Below are positions 1 to 6,211 of a stretch of DNA of 9,800 nucleotides, piece by piece; the first letter of the stretch is position 1, and every line of letters begins with the position of its first letter. The notes beneath the pieces are model-generated. The model was not told the origin of the DNA and searched no databases. It saw only the letters and a program-made list of their open reading frames with translations. Source of the stretch: Phycisphaerales bacterium UBA2218 (GTDB lineage Bacteria; Planctomycetota; Phycisphaerae; Sedimentisphaerales; Anaerobacaceae); assembly GCA_002327785.1 (NCBI GenBank), contig DCUI01000286.1, forward strand, positions 1 through 9,800, in the 5' to 3' direction. Both the position numbers and the translations under genes were made by a program.

Positions 1-2
1 GC

Positions 3-134
3 CGCAACTGGAGCCTGCTGGGGCGCATCAATCAAAAGCAAACCCGTCCGCAGGACCAACCTTGCCCCCTGGCGGCCTTGCCAGAAGACGACCGTGCCCT
101 GATCCGGTCGGTACTTCCCGAGCTGGGCGTTTGA
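3..134 (+). CDS. C-terminal fragment of an unidentified protein, cut by the window edge
   Basis: An open frame enters from the left edge and ends at TGA 132-134, giving 43 residues that begin RNWSLLGRIN and end IRSVLPELGV. Third codon positions are mostly G or C, as in the clear genes of this window, and the tail reads like a normal soluble protein end with an acidic helix (LPEDDRALIRSVLPELG). I do not recognise the family. It lies 45 bp upstream of the GH106-like gene on the same strand, so the two could be co-transcribed. No terminator-like hairpin is visible between them. A longer overlapping frame (62-283) has no such coding character. The call rests only on codon use and residue composition. 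Confidence 0.45.
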   Translation, partial: RNWSLLGRINQKQTRPQDQPCPLAALPEDDRALIRSVLPELGV

Positions 135-179
135 GCGGATCGATACCCATGCGCCCAATAATAGGACAACCACAAATCC

Positions 180-1694
180 ATGAAAGATCATCAACCTATC
201 CAATGTTCACGCGCGGTCCGGCGGACTCCGGTCGTCTTGCTCGTTGCTCTTGCATTACAAAGTGGTCTCTTGCCGAGCAGTGAAATTGGTTCCGCCGCTT
301 CCGTGGCGGCGAACCCTGCCGGGAAGCTGGCAGAACCGGACCGGGCCGGGGACCGGCTATCGCCCACTGCTTTTCTCGATCCGCCGGTTGATGCTCGGCC
401 CGGGGCGTTTTGGGATTGGCTCAAGGGATCGATCACCAGGGAGCAAATCACCCGCGATTTGGAGGCCATGAAAAAGGGAGGCATGCGTGGCGGGGAGATT
501 TGGGACGTGGCTGCTTACGCCGATCCTGACGGACGAGTGCCTGCCGGGCCTGCGTTTCTTGGACCGGGGTCCACGCGGCTGATGGCGCATGCGATTCGCG
601 AGGCCGACCGGCTCGGATTGGAAATCGGTATGATTGCCTCAAGCGGTTGGAATGCGGGCGGGAGCTGGATTGCGCCGCAGCACGCCGGCAAAGGCATCTA
701 CCAGTCGATCACCACGGTGACCGGACCCGTGGGGTTTCATGCGGAATTGCCCCTGCCCGAACTGCCGAAACTTTGTCCGCGGGACGCGCATGGCCGGCCG
801 ATCTATCTGCGCGAAGTCGCGGTGCTGGCCGTGCCTCGTGACAAGTCGAAATCGCTTGCTGATTTGAACCAGGTTGTTGATCTGACGAAACGGATCGAAG
901 CCGACGGCAAATTGCGCTGGGAGGTGCCGGTCGGCGATTGGGACATCCTGCGTTTTGTCTGTGCCAATCACGGGCAGCAGTTGATCGACTCGCATTACGC
1001 GACGGCGCGGAAGGTCCTCGGCTCATATGGGCTGAAGCTCATCGCCGAGTCGGGCGGGCCCGGGCCTCCGATCTGGGATTCCAATCCGGTGGATGGAATC
1101 AAGACGCTCGGGGTGGTCGATATTCCGCGGGGGGAGTTTGGCAACAGACATCGCGGAATACTCCTGATCAAGGAGATTGCCTCGGCCGCGCATGTTTACG
1201 ACAAACGCCTGGTTAGCGCGGAATCGTTTACCACCTGGGGCTGGCTTGGCTGCCGCCCTACCGGATCGAACTTGCCGGAGCGGTTCGCGCCGGCACGAAT
1301 CAATTGGAGATCCGGGTCGCGAACCTGTGGGCCAACCGGCTCAATGGGGATTCGTTGCGGCCCGAGTCAACTCGCTTCACGCGAAGCAACCTTGATCGGA
1401 TTCAAACCGATCCGACATCGGACAGCTCCTATGGGAGGGTTCCCCTTGGCAAGACGCGGCCCGTTCACACCAGTATCCCGCCGCTCATGCCGTCAGGCAT
1501 TTTCGGGCCGGTTCAGATTATCACGCCTGGAGACCAATTTGAGAACACGACACAGATTGGAAGCCCGCTGGCTGGCGGGTACTGGCCATGTGAGAGGCCA
1601 ACTGCCGCCACTGCGGCAAGGCAGCCAACAATTCACTGTCTCAGTCATGGCCCACGTCATCCGCCAGAATGAAGACAATGTCGGGCGTGGGTGA
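180..1694 (+). CDS. GH106-like alpha-L-rhamnosidase, internally deleted (likely pseudogene)
   Basis: GH106 enzymes are large secreted hydrolases, usually around 1000 residues, that remove alpha-L-rhamnose from plant and algal polysaccharides. The frame from ATG 180 starts with a basic stretch and a hydrophobic segment (VVLLVALALQSGLL), which is a signal peptide. Family-like blocks follow: AFWDWLKGSITREQI (about 76-90), GEIWDV, GLEIGMIASSGWNAGG, YGLKLIAESGGPGPP (about 283-297), DIPRGEF and KEIASAAHVY...SAESFTTW (to about 353). After residue 353 the frame stops resembling the family. The GH106 C-terminal domain continues in another frame from about 1241. A second, in-frame gap seems to lie at GQQL/IDSHY (about 981), where I recall about 100 or more residues of catalytic domain in relatives. 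Residues 355-504 of this frame are therefore probably not native. The only SD-like sequence, AGGA near 163-166, lies rather far from ATG 180. The family call is secure; activity is unlikely. Confidence 0.8.
   Translation: MKDHQPIQCSRAVRRTPVVLLVALALQSGLLPSSEIGSAASVAANPAGKLAEPDRAGDRLSPTAFLDPPVDARPGAFWDWLKGSITREQITRDLEAMKKGGMRGGEIWDVAAYADPDGRVPAGPAFLGPGSTRLMAHAIREADRLGLEIGMIASSGWNAGGSWIAPQHAGKGIYQSITTVTGPVGFHAELPLPELPKLCPRDAHGRPIYLREVAVLAVPRDKSKSLADLNQVVDLTKRIEADGKLRWEVPVGDWDILRFVCANHGQQLIDSHYATARKVLGSYGLKLIAESGGPGPPIWDSNPVDGIKTLGVVDIPRGEFGNRHRGILLIKEIASAAHVYDKRLVSAESFTTWGWLGCRPTGSNLPERFAPARINWRSGSRTCGPTGSMGIRCGPSQLASREATLIGFKPIRHRTAPMGGFPLARRGPFTPVSRRSCRQAFSGRFRLSRLETNLRTRHRLEARWLAGTGHVRGQLPPLRQGSQQFTVSVMAHVIRQNEDNVGRG
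1241..1672 (+). pseudogene. Out-of-frame C-terminal remnant of the GH106 gene
   Basis: Read in the frame two bases on from the GH106 start frame, this stretch gives LAWLPPYRIELAGAVRAGTN, then LEIRVANLWANRLNGD, and later PLMPSGIFGPVQI. This is the hallmark C-terminal beta-sandwich of GH106 proteins: PPYRV-type strand, VTNLWVNRLIGD-type strand, and a final PSGLLGPV. It follows directly on SAESFTTW of the upstream frame, so several hundred residues of the middle are absent and the frame changes at about 1236-1250. GH106 proteins normally end soon after GPV. Here the frame stays open to TGA 1670-1672 and runs antisense through the second sulfatase remnant, so the native stop also appears lost. 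The residues after about 1535 are probably not native. Confidence 0.75.
1521..1640 (-). pseudogene. Possible C-terminal remnant of the second sulfatase
   Basis: Immediately downstream of the truncated second sulfatase, one - strand frame is open from 1640 to TGA 1523-1521. It encodes 39 residues including DSELLAALPQWRQLASHM, which resembles the last helix of S1 sulfatases (a DPxExxDLAxxxP...-type end). Codon third positions are GC-rich in the first 27 codons. If this is right, the gene keeps its two ends and has lost about 1.2-1.5 kb between them. The similarity is short and generic, so this is a tentative call. The alternative is chance openness opposite the GH106 tail. Confidence 0.3.
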
Positions 1695-1757
1695 CGTCGC
1701 GGCGTTCTCGGCACTGGCTGTGGTGAGAAGCACCACAGCCAGAATCACAGGATTCAT
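1641..1757 (-). pseudogene. 5' remnant of a second S1 sulfatase
   Basis: ATG at 1757-1755 opens 38 codons. They start MNPVILAVVLLTTASAE, a compact signal peptide, continue to PDIVFILADDVGHD, and then hit TGA 1643-1641. The PxIVFILADD block is the first beta-strand of S1 sulfatases with the two metal-binding aspartates. Everything after it is missing: the CxPSR active site, the other metal ligands and the C-terminal domain. The ATG overlaps the TGA of the upstream sulfatase as ATGA (1757-1754), the usual arrangement of translationally coupled genes. This was therefore once the next cistron of the same operon. The predicted 38-residue product would be an inactive signal-peptide fragment. Confidence 0.8.
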
Positions 1758-3625
1758 CGCTTGGTCTTTCCCGGCTTGGTATTTGCCGGCGGCTGCTCAG
1801 CGAGGGTCTTGCGGGCGAGTTCGGTGAAACCGTCGGTTTGATGCTGCCAGACCCGTTCGAGTTCCCTGACCTTGTCGGGCATCTTTGCGGCCAGGTCGAT
1901 CTGCTCGGCGCGGTCAGTGCTCATGTCGTAGAGTCCCCAAGGGTCGTCCTTGGCCGCAACCAACTTCCAATTGCCCACGCGCACGGCGCGATTTCCCTCG
2001 TGCAGCCACCAGAGGCTCTCGCGGGAAACAAGCCCATCCTTGGCAAAGGCAGGGACCAGGCTCCGGCCGGGCGCCTCGGGGATCGGTTCACCCTTCCACT
2101 CATTCGGTTTCCGGACTCCGGCCAGTTCAAGCACCGTCGGCACGAAATCAATGATATGCCCTGGCGTGTGACGCAGTTCGCCCTTGGCTGCTATGCCTGC
2201 CGGCCAATGCACGATGAACGGTGTGCTGATGCCGCCTTCGTAAACCCAGGTTTTGTGGCGGCGGAAGGGGGTGTTGCAGGCGCTGGAAAAGCCGGGGCCG
2301 AGACAAAGGTAGCTCGTCTCGCTGCCGGGCGGCGCGGCGGGATCGTGCCCGCCATCGCGCACCATGATCTCGGCGCTGGCGCCGTTGTCGGATGCGAAGA
2401 AGATGAGGGTATTTTCAAAGGCGTTCATTGCCTTGAGCTGTGCGATGACGCGCCCGATCTCCTGGTCCATCCGGTCCACCATGGCGGCATGGATGGCCAT
2501 CTTGGTCGCCTGGAAGCGGCGTTGCTCCGTCGTAAGCTCGTTCCACGGGAGGGGGCGGTTCACCTCACCGGGACCGAGCCTCTTGATCGCGTCCGGGAAG
2601 GCGTAGGGAGGGCCGACGTTGGGTTCGAGCGCCGAAAGAGCGGTATTGACGATGCCCATTTCCTTATACCGGTCGAAACGTGCCTCACGCATCGCCTCCC
2701 AGCCGGCGAGGTATTGGTCGCGATACTTCGCGATGTCCTGCGGGAGCGCGTGCAGCGGAAAGTGCGGCGCGATAAAAGCGACGAAGTGAAAGAACGGCCG
2801 GTCCGCGTAGGTTGCTGCGTGATCCTTCAAGCACTCGACGGCATGATCCGCGATCGCGATGGTGGCGTAATACCCTTTCTCGTCCGCCGGTGGGGTAATG
2901 GGTCTGTCGTCAATCGCATTGCCCGCGGCTCTGAAGTAGTTTCCCTGGTTGTTCATGTTGAGCGAGCGGTCGAATCCGCCGTCGAGTACTTTGCCGTCAA
3001 TGTGCCATTTGCCGCTGTGATAGCAGCGGTAGCCGGCGGGCTTGAGGAAATCCGGCAGCAATCGGGCCCACGGTGGCCGGATGCCCCGGGTACCGCCGGG
3101 AAGGCCAGGCAAGGCGTCGCGGTGAATCTGCTGCGCATAGTAGCCCGTGAGCAGCGCGCCTCGCGAGGGCCAGCAGCGCGTGGTGTTGTAGAATTGGGTG
3201 AAGCGCAGGCCGTTGCGGGCGAGGGAGTCGAGGTTAGGGGTCGCGATTTCGCCGCCATAGCAGCCCAAGTCGGAATACCCGAGGTCGTCGGCCAGAATGA
3301 AGACGATGTTGGGTCTCGCAGCAGGACGGGCCGCGTGCGGCAACTGTGGCCGCGCCGCGCCCATGTCCAGGGCCTCGGGCTGGTATCCACAGTGCAGACC
3401 GGCAACCATCACGTGGCTGGCAAGGGAGATCGAGGTCTCCGGCCGGGCAACGGCGGCGCCGGAAACGCATGCTACCCCTGTCATCGCGATGAACATCAGG
3501 CAGCGCAGAATGTCCCGGCCAAGTTGACTCTTCACCTTGAACACCGCTACTACTGCAACATCGCCGATATGCCACAAGACGGCTCTGCTCTCGACTCCGG
3601 TGCGTGTCTTCATCGCTGTGTGCAT
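1754..3625 (-). CDS. Secreted S1-family sulfatase, apparently intact
   Basis: This sulfatase removes sulfate ester groups, here probably from a polysaccharide. Numbered from the ATG at 3625 (623 aa), it has ARPNIVFILADDLGYSDLG with metal-binding Asp113/Asp114, then RCWPSRGALLTG. In the latter, Cys151 of the CxPSR motif would be converted to formylglycine by a maturing enzyme. SGKWH (Lys206, His208), APHFPLH (His288), ASDNG (Asp413, Asn414) and RRHKTWVYEGG (Lys458) follow. All expected catalytic elements are present, and the C-terminal LYDMSTDRAEQIDLA block is complete. The frame extends to ATG 3655, but that ATG has no Shine-Dalgarno. ATG 3625 has AAGG (3637-3634) eight bases upstream. The N-terminus is unusual: about 100 residues precede the sulfatase core, with a hydrophobic segment (CLMFIAMTGVACVSGAAVA) that could be a signal or anchor. 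It follows the GH2 remnant by a short gap and overlaps the next sulfatase start by four bases. Substrate is unknown; the sequence looks like an S1_4-type enzyme from memory. Confidence 0.9.
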   Translation of the reverse strand: MHTAMKTRTGVESRAVLWHIGDVAVVAVFKVKSQLGRDILRCLMFIAMTGVACVSGAAVARPETSISLASHVMVAGLHCGYQPEALDMGAARPQLPHAARPAARPNIVFILADDLGYSDLGCYGGEIATPNLDSLARNGLRFTQFYNTTRCWPSRGALLTGYYAQQIHRDALPGLPGGTRGIRPPWARLLPDFLKPAGYRCYHSGKWHIDGKVLDGGFDRSLNMNNQGNYFRAAGNAIDDRPITPPADEKGYYATIAIADHAVECLKDHAATYADRPFFHFVAFIAPHFPLHALPQDIAKYRDQYLAGWEAMREARFDRYKEMGIVNTALSALEPNVGPPYAFPDAIKRLGPGEVNRPLPWNELTTEQRRFQATKMAIHAAMVDRMDQEIGRVIAQLKAMNAFENTLIFFASDNGASAEIMVRDGGHDPAAPPGSETSYLCLGPGFSSACNTPFRRHKTWVYEGGISTPFIVHWPAGIAAKGELRHTPGHIIDFVPTVLELAGVRKPNEWKGEPIPEAPGRSLVPAFAKDGLVSRESLWWLHEGNRAVRVGNWKLVAAKDDPWGLYDMSTDRAEQIDLAAKMPDKVRELERVWQHQTDGFTELARKTLAEQPPANTKPGKTKR

Positions 3626-3633
3626 ATTGGCTA

Positions 3634-3637
3634 CCTT
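3634..3637 (-). promoter_or_regulatory. Ribosome binding site supporting sulfatase start at 3625
   Basis: On the - strand AAAAGG precedes ATG 3625, with eight bases between AAGG and the ATG. No comparable purine-rich site precedes ATG 3655, so this decides in favour of the inner start, though only moderately. Confidence 0.4.
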
Positions 3638-3669
3638 TTCGTTGTGTCGATCCATTGTACAACCGCAGT

Positions 3670-3840
3670 TCAGTCCGTTGAGGATACCCTCTTCAGCATC
3701 GCGGCGTCCAGCTCGATTTTCGGGTCGAAATGCGGCGAGGCCGCATAGCGATACAGGCTGGACAGAAACTGCCTGGCCTCCGGCTTATCCTGCAAGGCGG
3801 GCAGGTCGATCGCACAGACCAGCGTCTGCCCTTCCCACTT
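3670..3840 (-). pseudogene. GH2 fragment D: extreme C-terminus
   Basis: After a frameshift between about 3840 and 3830, the frame reads GQTLVCAIDLPALQDKPEAR, then LSSLYRYAASPHFDPKIELD, and ends at TGA 3672-3670. It completes the C-terminal domain of fragment C. Removing one A in GGGAAGGGC restores VGGQTLVCAIDLP; adding two bases would also do so. Confidence 0.7.
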
Positions 3841-4228
3841 TCGTCTCGAACAGCAGGCCCAGCTTGTGGTTCCTGGCAAAGTTGTCGATCACCTGCACGA
3901 TGGGTCGGTAGCCCGGCGAGGTCGCATCGAGGATAATCGGCCGCGAGTTCTTCACCAGGTGCCACCACTGCCAATTGCTGTGAGACTCCGTTGGAAAGGA
4001 CGCCAGCGCCGGGTGGGTCGGGTCGCAGAGAATGCCGAGTGTCCCCGGCGGGGGGGCGATGCCTCGCTTCGAGGCATTCTGCGTGAACATCGGCGACCAG
4101 AAGTCGGTCTGAAACGCCCGCGGGACGCTGTGCGGCAGCTTATCGAGTCTCGGCAGCAAGAGGACCTTGCCGCCGCCGGCGAGGTGTTGTTGCGTCCTGG
4201 CGTCCGCGAAGCTTCGAGTGACCTGCAC
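3785..4228 (-). pseudogene. GH2 fragment C: C-terminal domain
   Basis: Coding resumes in a different frame at VTRSFADAR (4222) and runs through GGGKVLLLPRLDKLP, GTLGILCDPTHPALASFPTE and NWQWWHLVKNSRP to NHKLGLLFETKVG. After that the frame shifts again, and the continuation of this frame to TGA 3787-3785 is not native. A GTG at 4228 or another codon might start translation, but there is no clear ribosome binding site. Confidence 0.7.
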
Positions 4229-4795
4229 GCCCCTCGGTGTGCGGATCCGGGAAGTCGGAGAAAGAGAAGGCCCCGCGGAACGGGAGGTCTTTGGCCGTCT
4301 TGCAGATTACCCAGAAATCGTCCCCCTCGGCCAGGCTGGGATTCCAGTGGAGGTTGTTGGAGCCTTGGGCATCGAGGTGACGCGGGTCGATTCGCCTGAA
4401 ATGCGAGACCAACTCGAACATAGCCTCGCGGCGGCCCGGTTCGTTGCCGAGGGTGAACATGACGAATGACGGGTGATTGCCGTAAGCCTGGAGAATCCGT
4501 CTGCCCTCGCGCTTCAGGTAACTGTGAAGCGAGACCTGGGTCTCGGCGCTCTCCGGATTGAGCCAGTCTACATTATGTTCGGCCGCGTCCTCGCTCTCCG
4601 GCGCCTGGAAGGCGCTAGATTTGTTGGGGAGCTCCGGCTGGAGGTACAGGCCGAGCTCATCGGCCGCCTCGAACGCCGCCTCCGGCGGGCACCAGGAATG
4701 GAAGCGAACGTGGTTGATGCCCCAGGTCTTGAGGATTGACAGCACCCGCTGCCAGCCGGCCTTGTCCATCGGGGGACAGCCGGTCAGAGGGTAAA
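4228..4795 (-). pseudogene. GH2 fragment B: first part of the TIM barrel
   Basis: This is continuous coding from YPLTGCPPMDKAGWQRVL to FSDFPDPHTEG. It contains the NHVRFHSWCPPEAAF strand and helix and the TLGNEPG motif, whose Glu is the expected acid/base. The frame stays open to 4140 but loses family character after HTEG (4235-4230). The rest of the barrel is not found in any frame before fragment C begins. Confidence 0.75.
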
Positions 4796-5257
4796 GCAGC
4801 AGTCGATCCTGCCTCGCAGGAAGACCCGCCTGCCGTTGATCATAAAACGGTTTCTCTCCCGGGTGAAATCTCGCATGCCGCAAGTGACCGACCGGCGGTC
4901 GTGGTACGGCCGTCCGCCGGCCCTGGTTTCGAGCGTCAGATCGAGGCGAAGCAGGGCCGGCTGGAACTCGTCCCACAGAGAGACTTCGCCGCCTGGCTGG
5001 TAGGTGAACTCGATGATATTCTCCCATTCGGAAGCTTTGACCTGGATTGATTGCGCCTCGAAGGTGGCTGGTTCGGCCACATTGCAGCTCTCGCACGCAA
5101 TCGTGATCTGCCCCGGCGCCGGCTCGCCCGTGATGTTGCCGATATTCGCGCGCACGACGACGCGTTTTTTCGCGGCGTCCGGATAGACCTGGACGTCGTC
5201 GAGCCAGACGGGCAGGTCGTCAGTCTCACAGGCGAGTCTCCGTGGGGGCAGATCTGA
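4784..5257 (-). pseudogene. GH2 fragment A: beta-sandwich domain after the lost N-terminus
   Basis: The frame is recognisable from about CETDDLPVWLDDVQVYPD through SLWDEFQPALLRLDLTL to MINGRRVFLRGRIDCCF, then terminates at TGA 4786-4784. It extends upstream antisense-free into the prepilin gene (to 5467), but that part is only the prepilin read in another frame. No start codon with a ribosome binding site belongs to it. Adding one T in the TTT run at 4795-4793 turns the end into CCFYPLTGCPPMDKAGW, which continues as fragment B. Confidence 0.75.
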
Positions 5258-5270
5258 TTGCGCATCCCTC

Positions 5271-6017
5271 TCAATAGCCGAGTTTCCCCCAGACACCCCG
5301 CTGGGCCCACTGCAGGTCCTCGCTATCCGGATGTTCCTCGTGATAACCAGCAGCGGTCCATGTCTTCCGGGCCATCTCGATGGTCCGCGGGTCGGTCCAT
5401 TTGCGGTACTCCGCATGGCCGTCGACAAAGGAGAAGGTGCTGCCCATCCCGTGGCGGATGGGAACACAGTCCCACCACCGCTCCTGGTCGTAATAGATGG
5501 TCCAACTCCCCGGACTCAGACGCCCTTCGTCCAGGAATACCATACGCAGGCCGGGTTGGCGGATTTCCGACCGATTCTTGATGTACACCCCTTTCGGCAT
5601 CCCCCCGAAATCATGGCCGTTCATCGCATCCACGATCGCGTAGGTCCCCCATTGGCCGCGTTCGCCCGTCGGGCACTTGAAGATCTTGGGGGCCGAGACA
5701 TACCGGTAGAGAGCCCCCCGCTCAAAGGTCTGCTGCGCTTCCTGGGACGAAGCGTAATCGGACGGAACCCAGGCCCAGGGGTTTGCCCCCCAACCTACGT
5801 GCCCGTTGACAATGCGACCATCGAAATCGTCTGCATACATTCCCCAGGCGATCTGCAGTTGCTTGAGGTTGCTCATACAAGACACCCGCTTGCCCTGTTC
5901 CCGGGCCTTTTGCAGAGCCGGCATCAGGATCGCCATGAGAACGGCAATTACGGCAATCACCACGAGCAATTCAATGAGCGTAAAGCCGCTCAGGCGGATG
6001 CGTTTGTGCCACAGCAT
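5271..6017 (-). CDS. Prepilin-like / type II secretion G-like protein with H-X9-DG motif
   Basis: The product has 248 residues. Its N-terminus MLWHKRIRLSGFTLIELLVV is a class III signal: a short basic leader, prepilin peptidase cleavage after Gly, Glu at +5, then one long hydrophobic helix (LLVVIAVIAVLMAILMPAL). The body has the CMSNLKQLQIAWGMYADD block and ends with HGMGSTFSFVDGHAEYRKW, the H-X9-DG signature of the planctomycete prepilin-like family (DUF1559-related). The natural end WGKLGY is present. The start at 6017 is chosen over ATG 6074 because AAGGAG lies seven bases upstream and the leader length fits. Such proteins occur in many copies in planctomycetes, often beside sulfatases and glycosidases. 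Their role is thought to be pseudopilus or surface-fibre formation, but it is not established. Confidence 0.92.
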   Translation of the reverse strand: MLWHKRIRLSGFTLIELLVVIAVIAVLMAILMPALQKAREQGKRVSCMSNLKQLQIAWGMYADDFDGRIVNGHVGWGANPWAWVPSDYASSQEAQQTFERGALYRYVSAPKIFKCPTGERGQWGTYAIVDAMNGHDFGGMPKGVYIKNRSEIRQPGLRMVFLDEGRLSPGSWTIYYDQERWWDCVPIRHGMGSTFSFVDGHAEYRKWTDPRTIEMARKTWTAAGYHEEHPDSEDLQWAQRGVWGKLGY

Positions 6018-6024
6018 TCGTGTT

Positions 6025-6030
6025 CTCCTT
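6025..6030 (-). promoter_or_regulatory. Ribosome binding site of the prepilin-like gene
   Basis: AAGGAG on the - strand lies seven bases upstream of ATG 6017. It selects this ATG over the upstream in-frame ATG at 6074. Confidence 0.7.
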
Positions 6031-6152
6031 CGCCAACAAGAGTCATTCCCTATGTGTAGACAACGCTGCGCCATGTCCGGCTATCCTTCCATTGCGAATC
6101 TCTCCGCTGGTCTTGTCCGGCCGCGCTGTCGATCCACGCTGCACTGAGACAT

Positions 6153-6187
6153 AGGGGCCTGCGCTCATTCCATCGGCACAGGCCCCT
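6153..6187 (-). terminator. Hairpin between the 837-aa gene and the prepilin gene
   Basis: A perfect 9-bp inverted repeat (AGGGGCCTG at 6153-6161, CAGGCCCCT at 6179-6187) can be extended inward by three pairs with one G-U, leaving an 11-nt loop. It sits 25 bases past the stop of the 837-aa gene in the 194-bp gap before the prepilin start. No T-run follows on either strand, so it may be an attenuator, an RNA-stabilising hairpin or a Rho-type end rather than a classic intrinsic terminator. I found no convincing promoter boxes in the rest of the gap (6018-6211). Confidence 0.5.
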
Positions 6188-6211
6188 CTTGCGCATGTAC
6201 GATGATCCTGG

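Larger units (their letters stand above)
3670..5257 (-). pseudogene. Broken GH2-family glycoside hydrolase (beta-galactosidase/glucuronidase-like)
   Basis: Pieces in successive frames reassemble into one GH2-type secreted enzyme. In order they give: a beta-sandwich piece (VWLDDVQVYPDA ... RSVTCGMRDFTRERNRFMING); the start of the TIM barrel (PPMDKAGWQRVLSILKTWGI, NHVRFHSWCPPEAAF, HPSFVMFTLGNEPG with the likely acid/base Glu, DAQGSNNLHWNP); and a C-terminal domain (KVLLLPRLDKLP, NWQWWHLVKNSRPIILDA, GYRPIVQVIDNF, VCAIDLPALQD). Four defects are visible. The N-terminal sugar-binding domain is absent, with the remnant starting right after the prepilin stop. A base is missing at 4793-4795. A large part of the barrel, including the region that carries the nucleophile in relatives, is missing at about 4222-4232. 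A further frameshift lies at about 3830-3840. The stop is TGA 3672-3670, 14 bases before sulfatase ATG 3655. Relatives of this type run to roughly 1000 residues, from memory. No active enzyme can be made from this copy. Confidence 0.8.

Noticed and set aside
62..283. Small + strand frame overlapping the GH106 start
   Set aside because: It is rich in Arg, Pro and Gly without pattern, and overlaps both the better-supported partial gene and the GH106 signal peptide.
1603..1618. Hairpin TGCCGC-CACT-GCGGCA as a bidirectional terminator between convergent genes
   Set aside because: The stem is only six pairs, no T-run follows, and it lies inside remnant coding sequence.
1838..3748. Long + strand open frame of 636 codons opposite the sulfatase
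   Set aside because: It is antisense to a gene with all S1 sulfatase motifs, has no recognisable domain or signal, and arises from GC-rich codon structure.
4784..4800. Programmed frameshifting in GH2
   Set aside because: There is no slippery heptamer with a downstream stem, and the same gene has further large losses, so error or decay is simpler.
5331..6059. Open + strand frame of 242 codons opposite the prepilin gene
   Set aside because: The opposite strand encodes an unmistakable GFTLIELL and H-X9-DG protein; this frame is a shadow.
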